Translations under genes and position numbers: made by a program
DNA from: JAEUJM01 sp044221555
GTDB lineage: Bacteria; Actinomycetota; Acidimicrobiia; Acidimicrobiales; DATDAH01
DNA length: 64,000 bases
Assembly (NCBI GenBank): GCA_044221555.1
Contig: JBGAOY010000003.1
Coordinates: 124,001 to 188,000, forward strand
Reading direction: 5' to 3'
In this document: positions 32,544 to 39,219 of the stretch, in pieces
Layout: each line of letters starts with the position of its first letter
Position numbering within the stretch: position 1 is the stretch's first letter
Notes under the pieces: model-generated
What the model was told of the DNA's origin: nothing
What the model saw: only the letters and a program-made list of their open reading frames with translations
The model's database searches: none

Positions 32544-33412
32544 GCGACGAACCGCAGGAGCTCCCGCCCCTCCCCGAGCCGGCTGAGCCGGTGGTGGTCA
32601 CGCCCGACGGGCCGGCGAAGGGCGCCAAGGCGGCCACCCCGGACGATCCCGCCGGCGCGCACCCGATCGCCCCGCCCCCGGCCGGCGGTGCCACGGTGCT
32701 GTCGGCCACCAGCCTGGTCGCCGGCTACATCCCCGGGGTCAACATCCTCAACGGGTGCGACTTCCACCTGGCCGACGGCGAGCTGATCGGCATCATCGGC
32801 CCGAACGGCGCCGGCAAGTCCACCCTGTTGAAGGCACTGTTCGGCCTGGTGAAGGTGTCGGAGGGGGCGGTCGAATTCAACGGCGAGAACATCACGGGCG
32901 AGCCGGCCCACTCGCTGGTGGCCAAGGGCATCGGCTACGTGCCCCAGAACAACAACGTGTTCCCCCGGCTCACCGTCGAGGAGAACCTCGAGATGGGCAT
33001 GTACCTCAAGCCCAAGCGCTTCGCCGAGCGCCTGGCCGAGGTGTCCGACCTGTTCCCGCTGCTCGGTGAGCGGCTCAAGCAGCGGGCCGGCTCGCTGTCG
33101 GGCGGTGAGCGCCAGATGCTGGCCATGGGCCGGGCGTTGATGATGGAGCCGAGCGTGCTGCTCCTCGACGAGCCGTCGGCAGGGCTCTCACCGCTGTACC
33201 AGGACGAGGTGTTCATCCGCTGCCGGCGCATCAACGCCGCCGGCGTGTCGATCGTGATGGTGGAGCAGAACGCCCGCCGCTGCCTCGAGATCTGCCATCG
33301 CGGCTACGTGCTCGACCAGGGCCGCAACGCCTACACCGACACCGGTGAGGCGCTGCTCGTCGACCCCAAGGTCATCGAGCTCTACCTGGGCACCCTCGTC
33401 AAAGCCCGTTAG
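32540..33412 (+). CDS. livF: LivF-type ABC ATPase
   Basis: 290 residues; the core begins near residue 50 after a Pro/Glu/Ala-rich tail. Walker A GPNGAGKST, signature LSGGERQMLAMGRAL, Walker B VLLLDEPSAGLSP and the H-loop IVMVEQNARR are all present. The family-specific YVPQNNNVFPRLTVEENL is intact. GTG 32540 overlaps the livG stop. It is the last gene of the operon and is followed by a strong hairpin before the convergent binding-protein gene. Confidence 0.9.
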   Translation: MSDEPQELPPLPEPAEPVVVTPDGPAKGAKAATPDDPAGAHPIAPPPAGGATVLSATSLVAGYIPGVNILNGCDFHLADGELIGIIGPNGAGKSTLLKALFGLVKVSEGAVEFNGENITGEPAHSLVAKGIGYVPQNNNVFPRLTVEENLEMGMYLKPKRFAERLAEVSDLFPLLGERLKQRAGSLSGGERQMLAMGRALMMEPSVLLLDEPSAGLSPLYQDEVFIRCRRINAAGVSIVMVEQNARRCLEICHRGYVLDQGRNAYTDTGEALLVDPKVIELYLGTLVKAR

Positions 33413-33550
33413 GTGACGTCCGCCCGGCGCCGCCCGGGCCATGTGACATGCAGTCGGGGTGGCGAGGCGGCGCCGAGCGGCCGGTTCTCGACCTGCCTCG
33501 GCGCGCCTCGCATCGGCGCGCACCGCAGCCTCGGTCGCGCGACGCGGCGC

Positions 33551-33584
33551 GAAGAGGGCCCCGGCTCTCGCCGGGGCCCTCTTC
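33551..33584. terminator. Strong bidirectional hairpin between livF and the binding-protein gene
   Basis: A perfect 15-bp stem GAAGAGGGCCCCGGC/GCCGGGGCCCTCTTC closes on a four-base loop TCTC. It lies between two convergent genes. The 138 bases before it (33413-33550) hold only GC-rich DNA with no gene that I can support. Confidence 0.88.
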
Positions 33585-33619
33585 ACTGCTTGACGGACTG
33601 ACCGTCGGGTTCGTTCAGG

Positions 33620-34942
33620 TCAGACCTGGGCGAACTCGAAGGTGGTCAGGCTGTCGTCGATGCCGTCGTCACCGAAGGTGAGGATGCCGAAGCTCGCCTC
33701 CGACGGCTCGCCGGCGTCGCTGAAGCTCAGCGGGCCGCTCACGCCGTCGTAGTCGATGTCGGTGCTGCCACCGTCGATGAGGTCGACGCACTCCTGGTAC
33801 GTGGTGCAGACGTCGCCGTCCTTGGTGACGTCGTTGATCTGCTCGGCGACGACCGAGGGCTCATCGGTGCCGGCCAGGTCGGCGGCCAGCGCCGTGATGA
33901 TCACCGCGTCGTAGGACTCGGCCGAGTAGTTGAAGTCGGCCAGGTCGGGGTTCACCTCGAGGAGGCGGTCCTTGAAGTCCTGCGACAGGTCGGTGAGGGG
34001 CGTGGTGCCCTTCATGCCGGCGATGTCGGCCGGGTTGTCGAACTGGTCGGACAGGGCGTTGCCCATGTTGCCGTCCGTGCCGTACACCGGGATGTCGCTC
34101 GGGCCGATGCCCTTCTCGATCATCGAGGTGAGGATCCGGGCCGACTCGTCGAAGCCGATCACCAGGACCGCGTCGGGCGCGGCGTCGGCGACCTGCTGGA
34201 CCTCGGCGTCGAAGTTGGTGGCGGTCGGGTCGTAGGTGACCGACTCCACCACCGAGCCGCCGGAGTCCTCGAACGTGCTGGTGACGTTCTCGGCCAGGGG
34301 CACGCCGTAGGGGTCGTCGAGCACCAGGATGCCGAGCGTGGCGTTGCCGTCACCGGCGATGAGCTCGCCGAGCAGGCGGCCCTGGAGCACGTCGGACGGG
34401 GCGGTGCGGAAGTACAGGCCGTTGTCGTCGTAGTCCGTGAACGTCGGCGACGTGTTGGCCGGCGAGAACTGGATGACGCCGGCACCGGTGATCTTGTCGA
34501 TCACGGTGAGCGACACGCTCGACGAGGCGGCGCCGACGATGAGGTCGGCGTTCTCGCTCAGGAGGCGATCGGTGGTGGTGCTGGCGGTGTCGGTCTCGGT
34601 GTCGCCGGAGTCGCCGACGATCGCGTCGGGGATCTCTTCGCCGTTGACGCCGCCGGCCTCGTTGATGTCGGCGACCGCCAGGTCGACACCTGCGAACTCC
34701 GGTGGGCCGAGGAAGGCCAACGAGCCGGTCTCGGGCAGCAGCGTGCCGACCGTGAACGTGCCGTCGCCCGTGTTCTGGGCGCCGCCTTCCCCGCTGTCGG
34801 CGGTGGTGCTGGTGGTGGATTCGTTGGTGCTGTCGCCGCTCGCTTCGTCGCCGCCGCCGTCGTCGTCACTGCCGCACGCGGCGGCGATGAGGGCGAAGGC
34901 GAAGATGAGAGCGAAGAGGCTGAACAAGCCCTTCTTGCGCAT
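33620..34942 (-). CDS. Branched-chain amino-acid-type substrate-binding lipoprotein
   Basis: 440 residues. The signal peptide ends in the lipobox IAAACGS, so Cys ~23 is lipidated and the protein is held at the outer face of the membrane. After a Ser/Thr/Asp-rich linker comes a periplasmic-binding-protein type I fold: VGTLLPETGSLAFLGPPEFAGVDLAVADINEAGG, read in parts, is the classic LivJ/LivK start. A Cys pair (DVCTTYQECVD) probably forms a disulfide. GGGGAG nine bases before ATG 34942 confirms the start. It is convergent with livHMGF and should deliver substrate to that permease; the ligand could be an amino acid, amide or urea. Confidence 0.87.
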   Translation of the reverse strand: MRKKGLFSLFALIFAFALIAAACGSDDDGGGDEASGDSTNESTTSTTADSGEGGAQNTGDGTFTVGTLLPETGSLAFLGPPEFAGVDLAVADINEAGGVNGEEIPDAIVGDSGDTETDTASTTTDRLLSENADLIVGAASSSVSLTVIDKITGAGVIQFSPANTSPTFTDYDDNGLYFRTAPSDVLQGRLLGELIAGDGNATLGILVLDDPYGVPLAENVTSTFEDSGGSVVESVTYDPTATNFDAEVQQVADAAPDAVLVIGFDESARILTSMIEKGIGPSDIPVYGTDGNMGNALSDQFDNPADIAGMKGTTPLTDLSQDFKDRLLEVNPDLADFNYSAESYDAVIITALAADLAGTDEPSVVAEQINDVTKDGDVCTTYQECVDLIDGGSTDIDYDGVSGPLSFSDAGEPSEASFGILTFGDDGIDDSLTTFEFAQV

Positions 34943-34992
34943 TGAGGTTCTCCCCTTGGTGGTAGAGCTCCGGAGTTGCCTGGAGCGACCAG

Positions 34993-34998
34993 AGCATA
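34993..34998 (-). promoter_or_regulatory. Candidate -10 box TATGCT for the binding-protein gene
   Basis: On the minus strand TATGCT lies about 50 bases before ATG 34942. A weak -35 (CCACAC or GCCACA) lies 17-18 bases further upstream. This transcript has a leader with a proper ribosome-binding site. Confidence 0.4.
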
Positions 34999-35031
34999 TG
35001 AGGTGTTTTCGTCCCGTGTGGCCCGGGACGG

Positions 35032-35037
35032 CACAAT
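35032..35037 (+). promoter_or_regulatory. Candidate -10 box CACAAT of a leaderless gene
   Basis: CACAAT ends six bases before ATG 35044 (spacer CGGGGC). Confidence 0.4.
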
Positions 35038-35043
35038 CGGGGC

Positions 35044-35838
35044 ATGGCGACGGATCTCCTCTACCTGCGCGATGCCTACCTCCGGGCGTTCGAGGCGACG
35101 GTGACCGGGGTCGACACCGAGCTGGGCGCCGTGTCGCTCGATCGCACCGCCTTCTACCCGACGGGGGGCGGCCAGCCCCACGACGAGGGCCGACTGATCC
35201 ACGAGGGCGGGGAGGCCCGGGTCGCCGACGTGGTCAAACGCGGCCCCGACGTGTGGCACGTGCTCGACGGGCCCGTGCCGCCGGTGGGCGCGACGGTGGC
35301 GGGCGAGCTCGACTGGGACCGCCGCCACGCCCTGATGCGGACCCACACCGCGTTGCACGTGCTGTGCGGCGTGATCTGGAACGAGTGGGGCACCGCGGTG
35401 ACCGGCGGCAACATGTCGCCGCTGGCCGCCCGCATGGACTTCGAGTTCGACCCGCTGCCCGAGGGGTTCGGCCCGCGGGTCGAGGAGCTGGTGAACGCCG
35501 AGCTTCGGGCGGCGCGGCCCATCGAGGTGTCGTTCCTGCCCCGGTCGACCGCGGTGGAGGACGAGGACCTCATCCGCACCAAGGTCAACATGATCCCCGA
35601 GAGCGTCAGCGAGATCCGGGTGGTCGACATCGTGGGCCTCGACAAGCAGGCGGACGGGGGCACGCACGTGGCGTCCACCGACGAGGTGGGCACACTGCGG
35701 GTCGTGAAGACGGAGTCCAAGGGCAAGGGCAACAAGCGACTGCGCATCGAGATCGGGCACTACGCCGGAGACCAGGGCGACGGAGACGATGGCGACAGGG
35801 ACGATGGCGACGGGGACAATGGCGACGGCCACGGCTGA
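35044..35838 (+). CDS. AlaX-type alanyl-tRNA editing protein (variant zinc motif)
   Basis: 264 residues. AlaX proteins hydrolyse Ser or Gly wrongly attached to tRNA-Ala. The N-terminal beta barrel has the GGGQPHDEG motif (residues 41-49), the editing domain has H101-TAL-H105, and the second half has Q-A-D204-G-G-T-H208. In the family the residue at D204 is usually Cys, the third zinc ligand, so this copy has an Asp there. The last ~25 residues are a Gly/Asp repeat tail encoded by a 15-bp minisatellite that also forms the start of the next gene. Start by a leaderless ATG. Confidence 0.84.
   Translation: MATDLLYLRDAYLRAFEATVTGVDTELGAVSLDRTAFYPTGGGQPHDEGRLIHEGGEARVADVVKRGPDVWHVLDGPVPPVGATVAGELDWDRRHALMRTHTALHVLCGVIWNEWGTAVTGGNMSPLAARMDFEFDPLPEGFGPRVEELVNAELRAARPIEVSFLPRSTAVEDEDLIRTKVNMIPESVSEIRVVDIVGLDKQADGGTHVASTDEVGTLRVVKTESKGKGNKRLRIEIGHYAGDQGDGDDGDRDDGDGDNGDGHG
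35774..35833 (+). repeat. 15-bp minisatellite, four copies, spanning an overlap of two genes
   Basis: Four adjacent 15-bp units (35774, 35789, 35804, 35819) follow the pattern ATGGCGACNGGNACN; the first has AGG for ATG. One frame gives the Gly/Asp tail of AlaX, another gives MATGT repeats at the start of LarE. Confidence 0.88.
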
Positions 35839-36631
35839 CCTCGACCGCCTGCGGTCGCACCTGCGCGACCTCGACCGGGTGATCGTCGCGTTCAGCGGCG
35901 GCGCCGACTCCGCCTTCCTGGCCTGGGTGGCCCACGACACGCTCGGCGCCGATCGGGCCCTCTCGGTCACCGCGGTGTCGCCGTCGCTCGCGTCCGCCGA
36001 GCACGACGACTGCCGGGCGCTGGCCGACGAGTGGTCGCTGCGCTGGCGGGCCGTGGCCACCGACGAGATGGCCAACGCCGCCTACCGCGTGAACGACGGT
36101 GACCGGTGCTTCCACTGCAAGGACGCCCTCATGGACGCCCTCGACCCGGTCGTCACGGCCGAGGGCGCCACGGTGGTGCTGGGGGTGAACCTGGACGACC
36201 TCGGTGACCACCGTCCCGGCCAGCACGCGGCGGCGTCCCGCGGTGCCGCGTTCCCCCTGGTCGAGGCGGGGTTCCGCAAGGCCGACGTGCGGACCGCGTC
36301 GAGGGCCCTCGGCCTGCGCACGTGGGACAAGCCCGCCGCGGCCTGCCTGGCGTCGCGGCTCCCCTACGGCACCCCGGTGAGCGCCCCCGTGCTGAAGCAG
36401 GTGGCCGACGCCGAGGCCGCGCTGCAGCGACTCGGCTTCCGGGCCGTGCGCGTGCGTCACTACGGCGACACCGCCCGCCTCGAGGTGCCCCTCGACGATC
36501 TCGCCGCGGTGCTCGACCGCCGGGCGCAGGTCGTGGACTCGGTGCACGCCGCCGGCTACCGCTACGTCACCCTCGATCTCGAGGGCCTGCGTTCGGGCAA
36601 CCTCAACGCCGCGCTGGGCGACCGGCGCTGA
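35789..36631 (+). CDS. larE: LarE-type ATP-dependent sacrificial sulfur transferase
   Basis: 280 residues from the first possible ATG. LarE installs sulfur on the pyridine-dicarboxylate precursor of the nickel-pincer cofactor of lactate racemase. The PP-loop is S36-GGADS, a Cys pair is in DRCFHCKDAL (C107, C110), and AACLASRLPYGTPV contains C186, matching the Cys that some LarE enzymes sacrifice as sulfur donor. Three in-frame ATGs (35789, 35804, 35819) each begin a minisatellite unit, so the true start is uncertain. The gene overlaps alaX by 20-50 bases. No larA, larB or larC is in the window, so the target of the sulfur is open. Confidence 0.86.
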   Translation: MATGTMATGTMATATADLDRLRSHLRDLDRVIVAFSGGADSAFLAWVAHDTLGADRALSVTAVSPSLASAEHDDCRALADEWSLRWRAVATDEMANAAYRVNDGDRCFHCKDALMDALDPVVTAEGATVVLGVNLDDLGDHRPGQHAAASRGAAFPLVEAGFRKADVRTASRALGLRTWDKPAAACLASRLPYGTPVSAPVLKQVADAEAALQRLGFRAVRVRHYGDTARLEVPLDDLAAVLDRRAQVVDSVHAAGYRYVTLDLEGLRSGNLNAALGDRR

Positions 36632-36650
36632 CCGGCTAGGACGTCTCTCT

Positions 36651-37298
36651 GTGCGCGCCCTGCGGAACCTGGCCATCTTCCTCGTCGTCGTGCTGCTGGT
36701 GGGCGTCGCCGCGGACTTCGGCGTGCGGTTGTTGCTCGAGAACCGCATCGAGTCCGAGATCGAAGGGGCCGACCGCACCGTGGACGTCGGCAACGTCGAG
36801 GCCCACATCGACTCGTTCCCCTTCCTCGGCCGGCTGGCGCTCCGGGGCGAGGTGTCACACTTCTCCCTCCGGCTGGAGGACCTCGTCACCCCAGGGGTCA
36901 CCTTCGCCGTGCTCCAACTCGACGTCGACGGTGTGACCTTCGACCGGTCGGTGCTGCTCAACGCCCGGGTGCAGGTGCAGGGCCTCGACCGGGCGTCGAT
37001 CAAGGCCGAGATCACCGACGAGGGCGCGTCCGAGGCCCTGGGCGTGCCCGTCACGTTCACGCCCGGCACCGCCACGGTGCAGGTGGCGGGCCAGCCCCGC
37101 ACCGCGCAGGTCGCCGTCGCCGGTGGTGATCTGACGCTCGCGGCCCAGGGTGTGGGCCTGCTCACCATCACGCTCAGCGAGACGGACTACTTCCCCTGCG
37201 CGATCGACGCCCAGGTGCGCCGGGGCAAGGTGGTGGTGCGGTGCACCGCCGACGAGCTGCCCCCGGCACTGCGCCCGTTCATCGGCGGCGGGGTCTGA
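36651..37298 (+). CDS. DUF2993 (LmeA-like) envelope lipid-binding protein
   Basis: 215 residues starting at GTG 36651. An N-terminal hydrophobic helix (LAIFLVVVLLVGVAADFGV) acts as signal or anchor. The remainder is beta-rich, with VDVGNVEAHIDSFPFLGRLALRGEVSHFSLRLEDL read in parts, the hallmark of DUF2993. The mycobacterial member LmeA binds phospholipids and supports lipoglycan mannose elongation. It lies 19 bases after larE and is probably co-transcribed with it. The exact role here is unknown. Confidence 0.83.
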   Translation: MRALRNLAIFLVVVLLVGVAADFGVRLLLENRIESEIEGADRTVDVGNVEAHIDSFPFLGRLALRGEVSHFSLRLEDLVTPGVTFAVLQLDVDGVTFDRSVLLNARVQVQGLDRASIKAEITDEGASEALGVPVTFTPGTATVQVAGQPRTAQVAVAGGDLTLAAQGVGLLTITLSETDYFPCAIDAQVRRGKVVVRCTADELPPALRPFIGGGV

Positions 37299-37344
37299 CC
37301 GCGACGGAGCGCTCGACCCACCCTGCGATCGAGAGCGGTTCGCG

Positions 37345-37839
37345 CTACCAGTGGGCGGTGCCGGCGCCACCCTTGAAGGGGCCGACCACCGTCGACGTGA
37401 TCCAGCCGCCGTAGAACGCCCCCTCGTTCGACCGCACCACCTCGCCGTCCACGCGGCACTCGTCCACCCGCTGCGGGTAGAAGGCCAGGTGGCCGGCGAT
37501 GGCTGCGAATGCAGGCGTGGGGTCGTCATAGGCCCACGCCGCCCGCTCGCTGACGCGGTCGCCCACCACCAGGTCGTAGTAGCGCGCCGACCCCTTCCAC
37601 TCGCAGAAGGTGCGGTGGGTGCTGGGCACCAGCAGGTCGACGGCCACGTCGTCGGGTGGCAGGTAGAACGCCGGTGGCTGGCTGGTCTCGAGCACCCGGT
37701 GGCCGCGGTGGGTGTCGGCGACGGTGACCCCGGCGAAGCGGACCTCGAGGTGGCTGGTGGTGGGCTCGAGGCGGGGCGGACGGGGGTAGTCCCAGACCGA
37801 CTCCTGCCCGGGGCCCGGTTCGATGCGCTCGATGGGCAT
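37345..37839 (-). CDS. DUF427 domain protein
   Basis: 164 residues. The core (about 35-150) has VRFAGVTVADTHRGHRVLETSQPPAFYLPPDDV and HRTFCEWKGSARYYDLVVGD, read in parts, which are conserved motifs of the DUF427 family (small beta-rich proteins of unknown activity). AWAYDDPTPAFAAIAGHLAFYPQRVD is the usual C-terminal part. ATG 37839 lies inside the -10 box of the divergent gene at 37849. The CATGCT box six bases upstream of it makes this start leaderless. Confidence 0.83.
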   Translation of the reverse strand: MPIERIEPGPGQESVWDYPRPPRLEPTTSHLEVRFAGVTVADTHRGHRVLETSQPPAFYLPPDDVAVDLLVPSTHRTFCEWKGSARYYDLVVGDRVSERAAWAYDDPTPAFAAIAGHLAFYPQRVDECRVDGEVVRSNEGAFYGGWITSTVVGPFKGGAGTAHW

Positions 37840-37851
37840 AGTGGGAGCATG
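37837..37851. promoter_or_regulatory. Interlocked divergent leaderless starts
   Basis: On the plus strand CATAGT (37837-37842) ends six bases before ATG 37849. On the minus strand CATGCT (37851-37846) ends six bases before ATG 37839. Each start codon lies inside the other gene's -10 box, leaving nine intergenic bases. Confidence 0.5.
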
Positions 37852-38391
37852 GCCGGGGACGAAGGCGATGCCACGATCCAGGGCCCCCGTTCTGACGCAC
37901 ACGAGGCGCGGGCGGCGCTGATCGCGGACGAGGCCACGTTCGCGCGGTACGGCGCCGAGTTGGCCGAGGGGATCGACGGGGCGCTGGTGGGGTGGGTGGA
38001 GCGCTGCGTGGTCTCGGTGCTGGCGGCCCAGGGCATCGAGGTGTCGCCCGAGGTGCGGACCGAGGCCCGAGCGGCGGGGGCCCGGGCCCGCGCCGACGTG
38101 GTGCCCCGGCTGCGGGTGCTGCTGGGCGGCGACCCGGACGAGCAGGCGACCGGCCCGCTCGCCCTGCTGCGCGAGGCGGTGCGCTACCCGACCGAGGTGC
38201 TGGCCGCGGCGGGCGCGACGCCCGTCGTGCGGGACGAGTTCGCGGTGCGGGCCTTCCCCGGCGACGTGTTCGGCCTCAGCCCCGCGGCCTTCGCCGACGT
38301 CGACGAGCGCCTGCACGAGCCGGGCATCCGCTGGGGCGCGGCCAAGGCCTACGTGCACCTCGCCCGCCGGCGCCGGCCGCCAACCGGCTGA
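37849..38391 (+). CDS. Hypothetical helical protein (180 aa)
   Basis: 180 residues, mostly Ala/Arg/Glu-rich helices. Segments that may be conserved are FARYGAELAEGIDGALVGWVERCV and, near the C-terminus, RDEFAVRAFPGDVFGLSPAAFADVDE with GIRWGAAKAYVHLARRR. I do not recognise the family. No signal peptide or membrane helix is evident. It is divergent from the DUF427 gene with overlapping promoters, which suggests coordinated or mutually exclusive expression. A strong hairpin follows its stop. Confidence 0.72.
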   Translation: MAGDEGDATIQGPRSDAHEARAALIADEATFARYGAELAEGIDGALVGWVERCVVSVLAAQGIEVSPEVRTEARAAGARARADVVPRLRVLLGGDPDEQATGPLALLREAVRYPTEVLAAAGATPVVRDEFAVRAFPGDVFGLSPAAFADVDERLHEPGIRWGAAKAYVHLARRRRPPTG

Positions 38392-38393
38392 CG

Positions 38394-38434
38394 TCAGCGC
38401 AGATTCCGGCGTGAGATGCCGGAATCTGCGCTGA
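38394..38434. terminator. 17-bp perfect hairpin between convergent genes
   Basis: A 17-bp stem (TCAGCGCAGATTCCGGC with its exact complement) closes on a seven-base loop GTGAGAT three bases after the stop at 38391. It should end transcription from both sides. There is no T-run. Confidence 0.8.
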
Positions 38435-38473
38435 GCTCGGTCAGCCGTCGGGTTGCCCCCGGGGCCGGGCCGC

Positions 38474-39181
38474 TCACACCAGGTCGTAGAGCTCGCGCAG
38501 GTCGGTGATGCGGGGCACGCCGCCGCCGTCGGCGGGAGGTTTGGGGATCCAGTCGCCCGGGTTGTCGCCGTGGCGCCAGATGTGCACCGGCGCCATGCCC
38601 ATCGCCAGGGGGCCCTCGACGTCGGCGTTCCAGTTGTCGCCCACGAACAGGGTCTCGCCGGCGGTGGCCCCCACCTCGGCCAGGGTGGCGGTGAAGATGC
38701 GGGGGTGGGGCTTGCGGGCGCCCACCCACGCCGACGACACCCGAGCGTCGACCAGGGGCAGGATGCCGGTCTCGCCGAGGTGGCGGTCGAGGTCCCAGTC
38801 CCAGTTGGAGCAGATCGCGATGCGCAGGTCGCGCTCGCGGAGCGTCCGCAGCACCTCGAGCGACTCGGGGTAGGCCCGCATGGTGAACTCGCCCCGGCGG
38901 GTGTGGAACTCCTTCACGATCGACTCGACGTCGTCCTCGTGGATCTCGTGGTCGCGCAGCAGGCCCCGCCAGCGCTCGTGCTCCCAGGCCTCGTAGGCGG
39001 CCTCGTCCACGGAGTGCTCGTCGTGGGTCTGGCCGTCCCACGCGTTCGCCGACCACGTGTTGTCCGCCGTGGGCCGGAACTCGTAGCCCCGGGCCTCCAT
39101 GATCTCGGCCAGCCACCACGACTCCCAGTCCGACTCGGCGAGGGTCCCGTAGAAGTCGAACAGGACGGTGGTGACGGCCAT
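38474..39181 (-). CDS. HAD-superfamily hydrolase
   Basis: 235 residues. Motif I is LFDFYGTLAES (Asp nucleophile, residue ~9), motif II is ICSNWDWD, motif III Lys is in GARKPHPRIF, and motif IV is LFVGDNWNADVEGPLAMGM. The helical cap between motifs I and II has ~90 residues (C1-type). It dephosphorylates, or less likely dehalogenates, a small metabolite. Leaderless start: CACACT ends six bases before ATG 39181. The C-terminus keeps a Gly/Pro-rich tail. Confidence 0.85.
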   Translation of the reverse strand: MAVTTVLFDFYGTLAESDWESWWLAEIMEARGYEFRPTADNTWSANAWDGQTHDEHSVDEAAYEAWEHERWRGLLRDHEIHEDDVESIVKEFHTRRGEFTMRAYPESLEVLRTLRERDLRIAICSNWDWDLDRHLGETGILPLVDARVSSAWVGARKPHPRIFTATLAEVGATAGETLFVGDNWNADVEGPLAMGMAPVHIWRHGDNPGDWIPKPPADGGGVPRITDLRELYDLV

Positions 39182-39187
39182 GGTGCC

Positions 39188-39193
39188 AGTGTG
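39188..39193 (-). promoter_or_regulatory. Candidate -10 box CACACT of a leaderless gene
   Basis: On the minus strand CACACT ends six bases before ATG 39181 (spacer GGCACC). Confidence 0.4.
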
Positions 39194-39219
39194 CCGTGGG
39201 GTGACGGGCCTGAAGGGAA

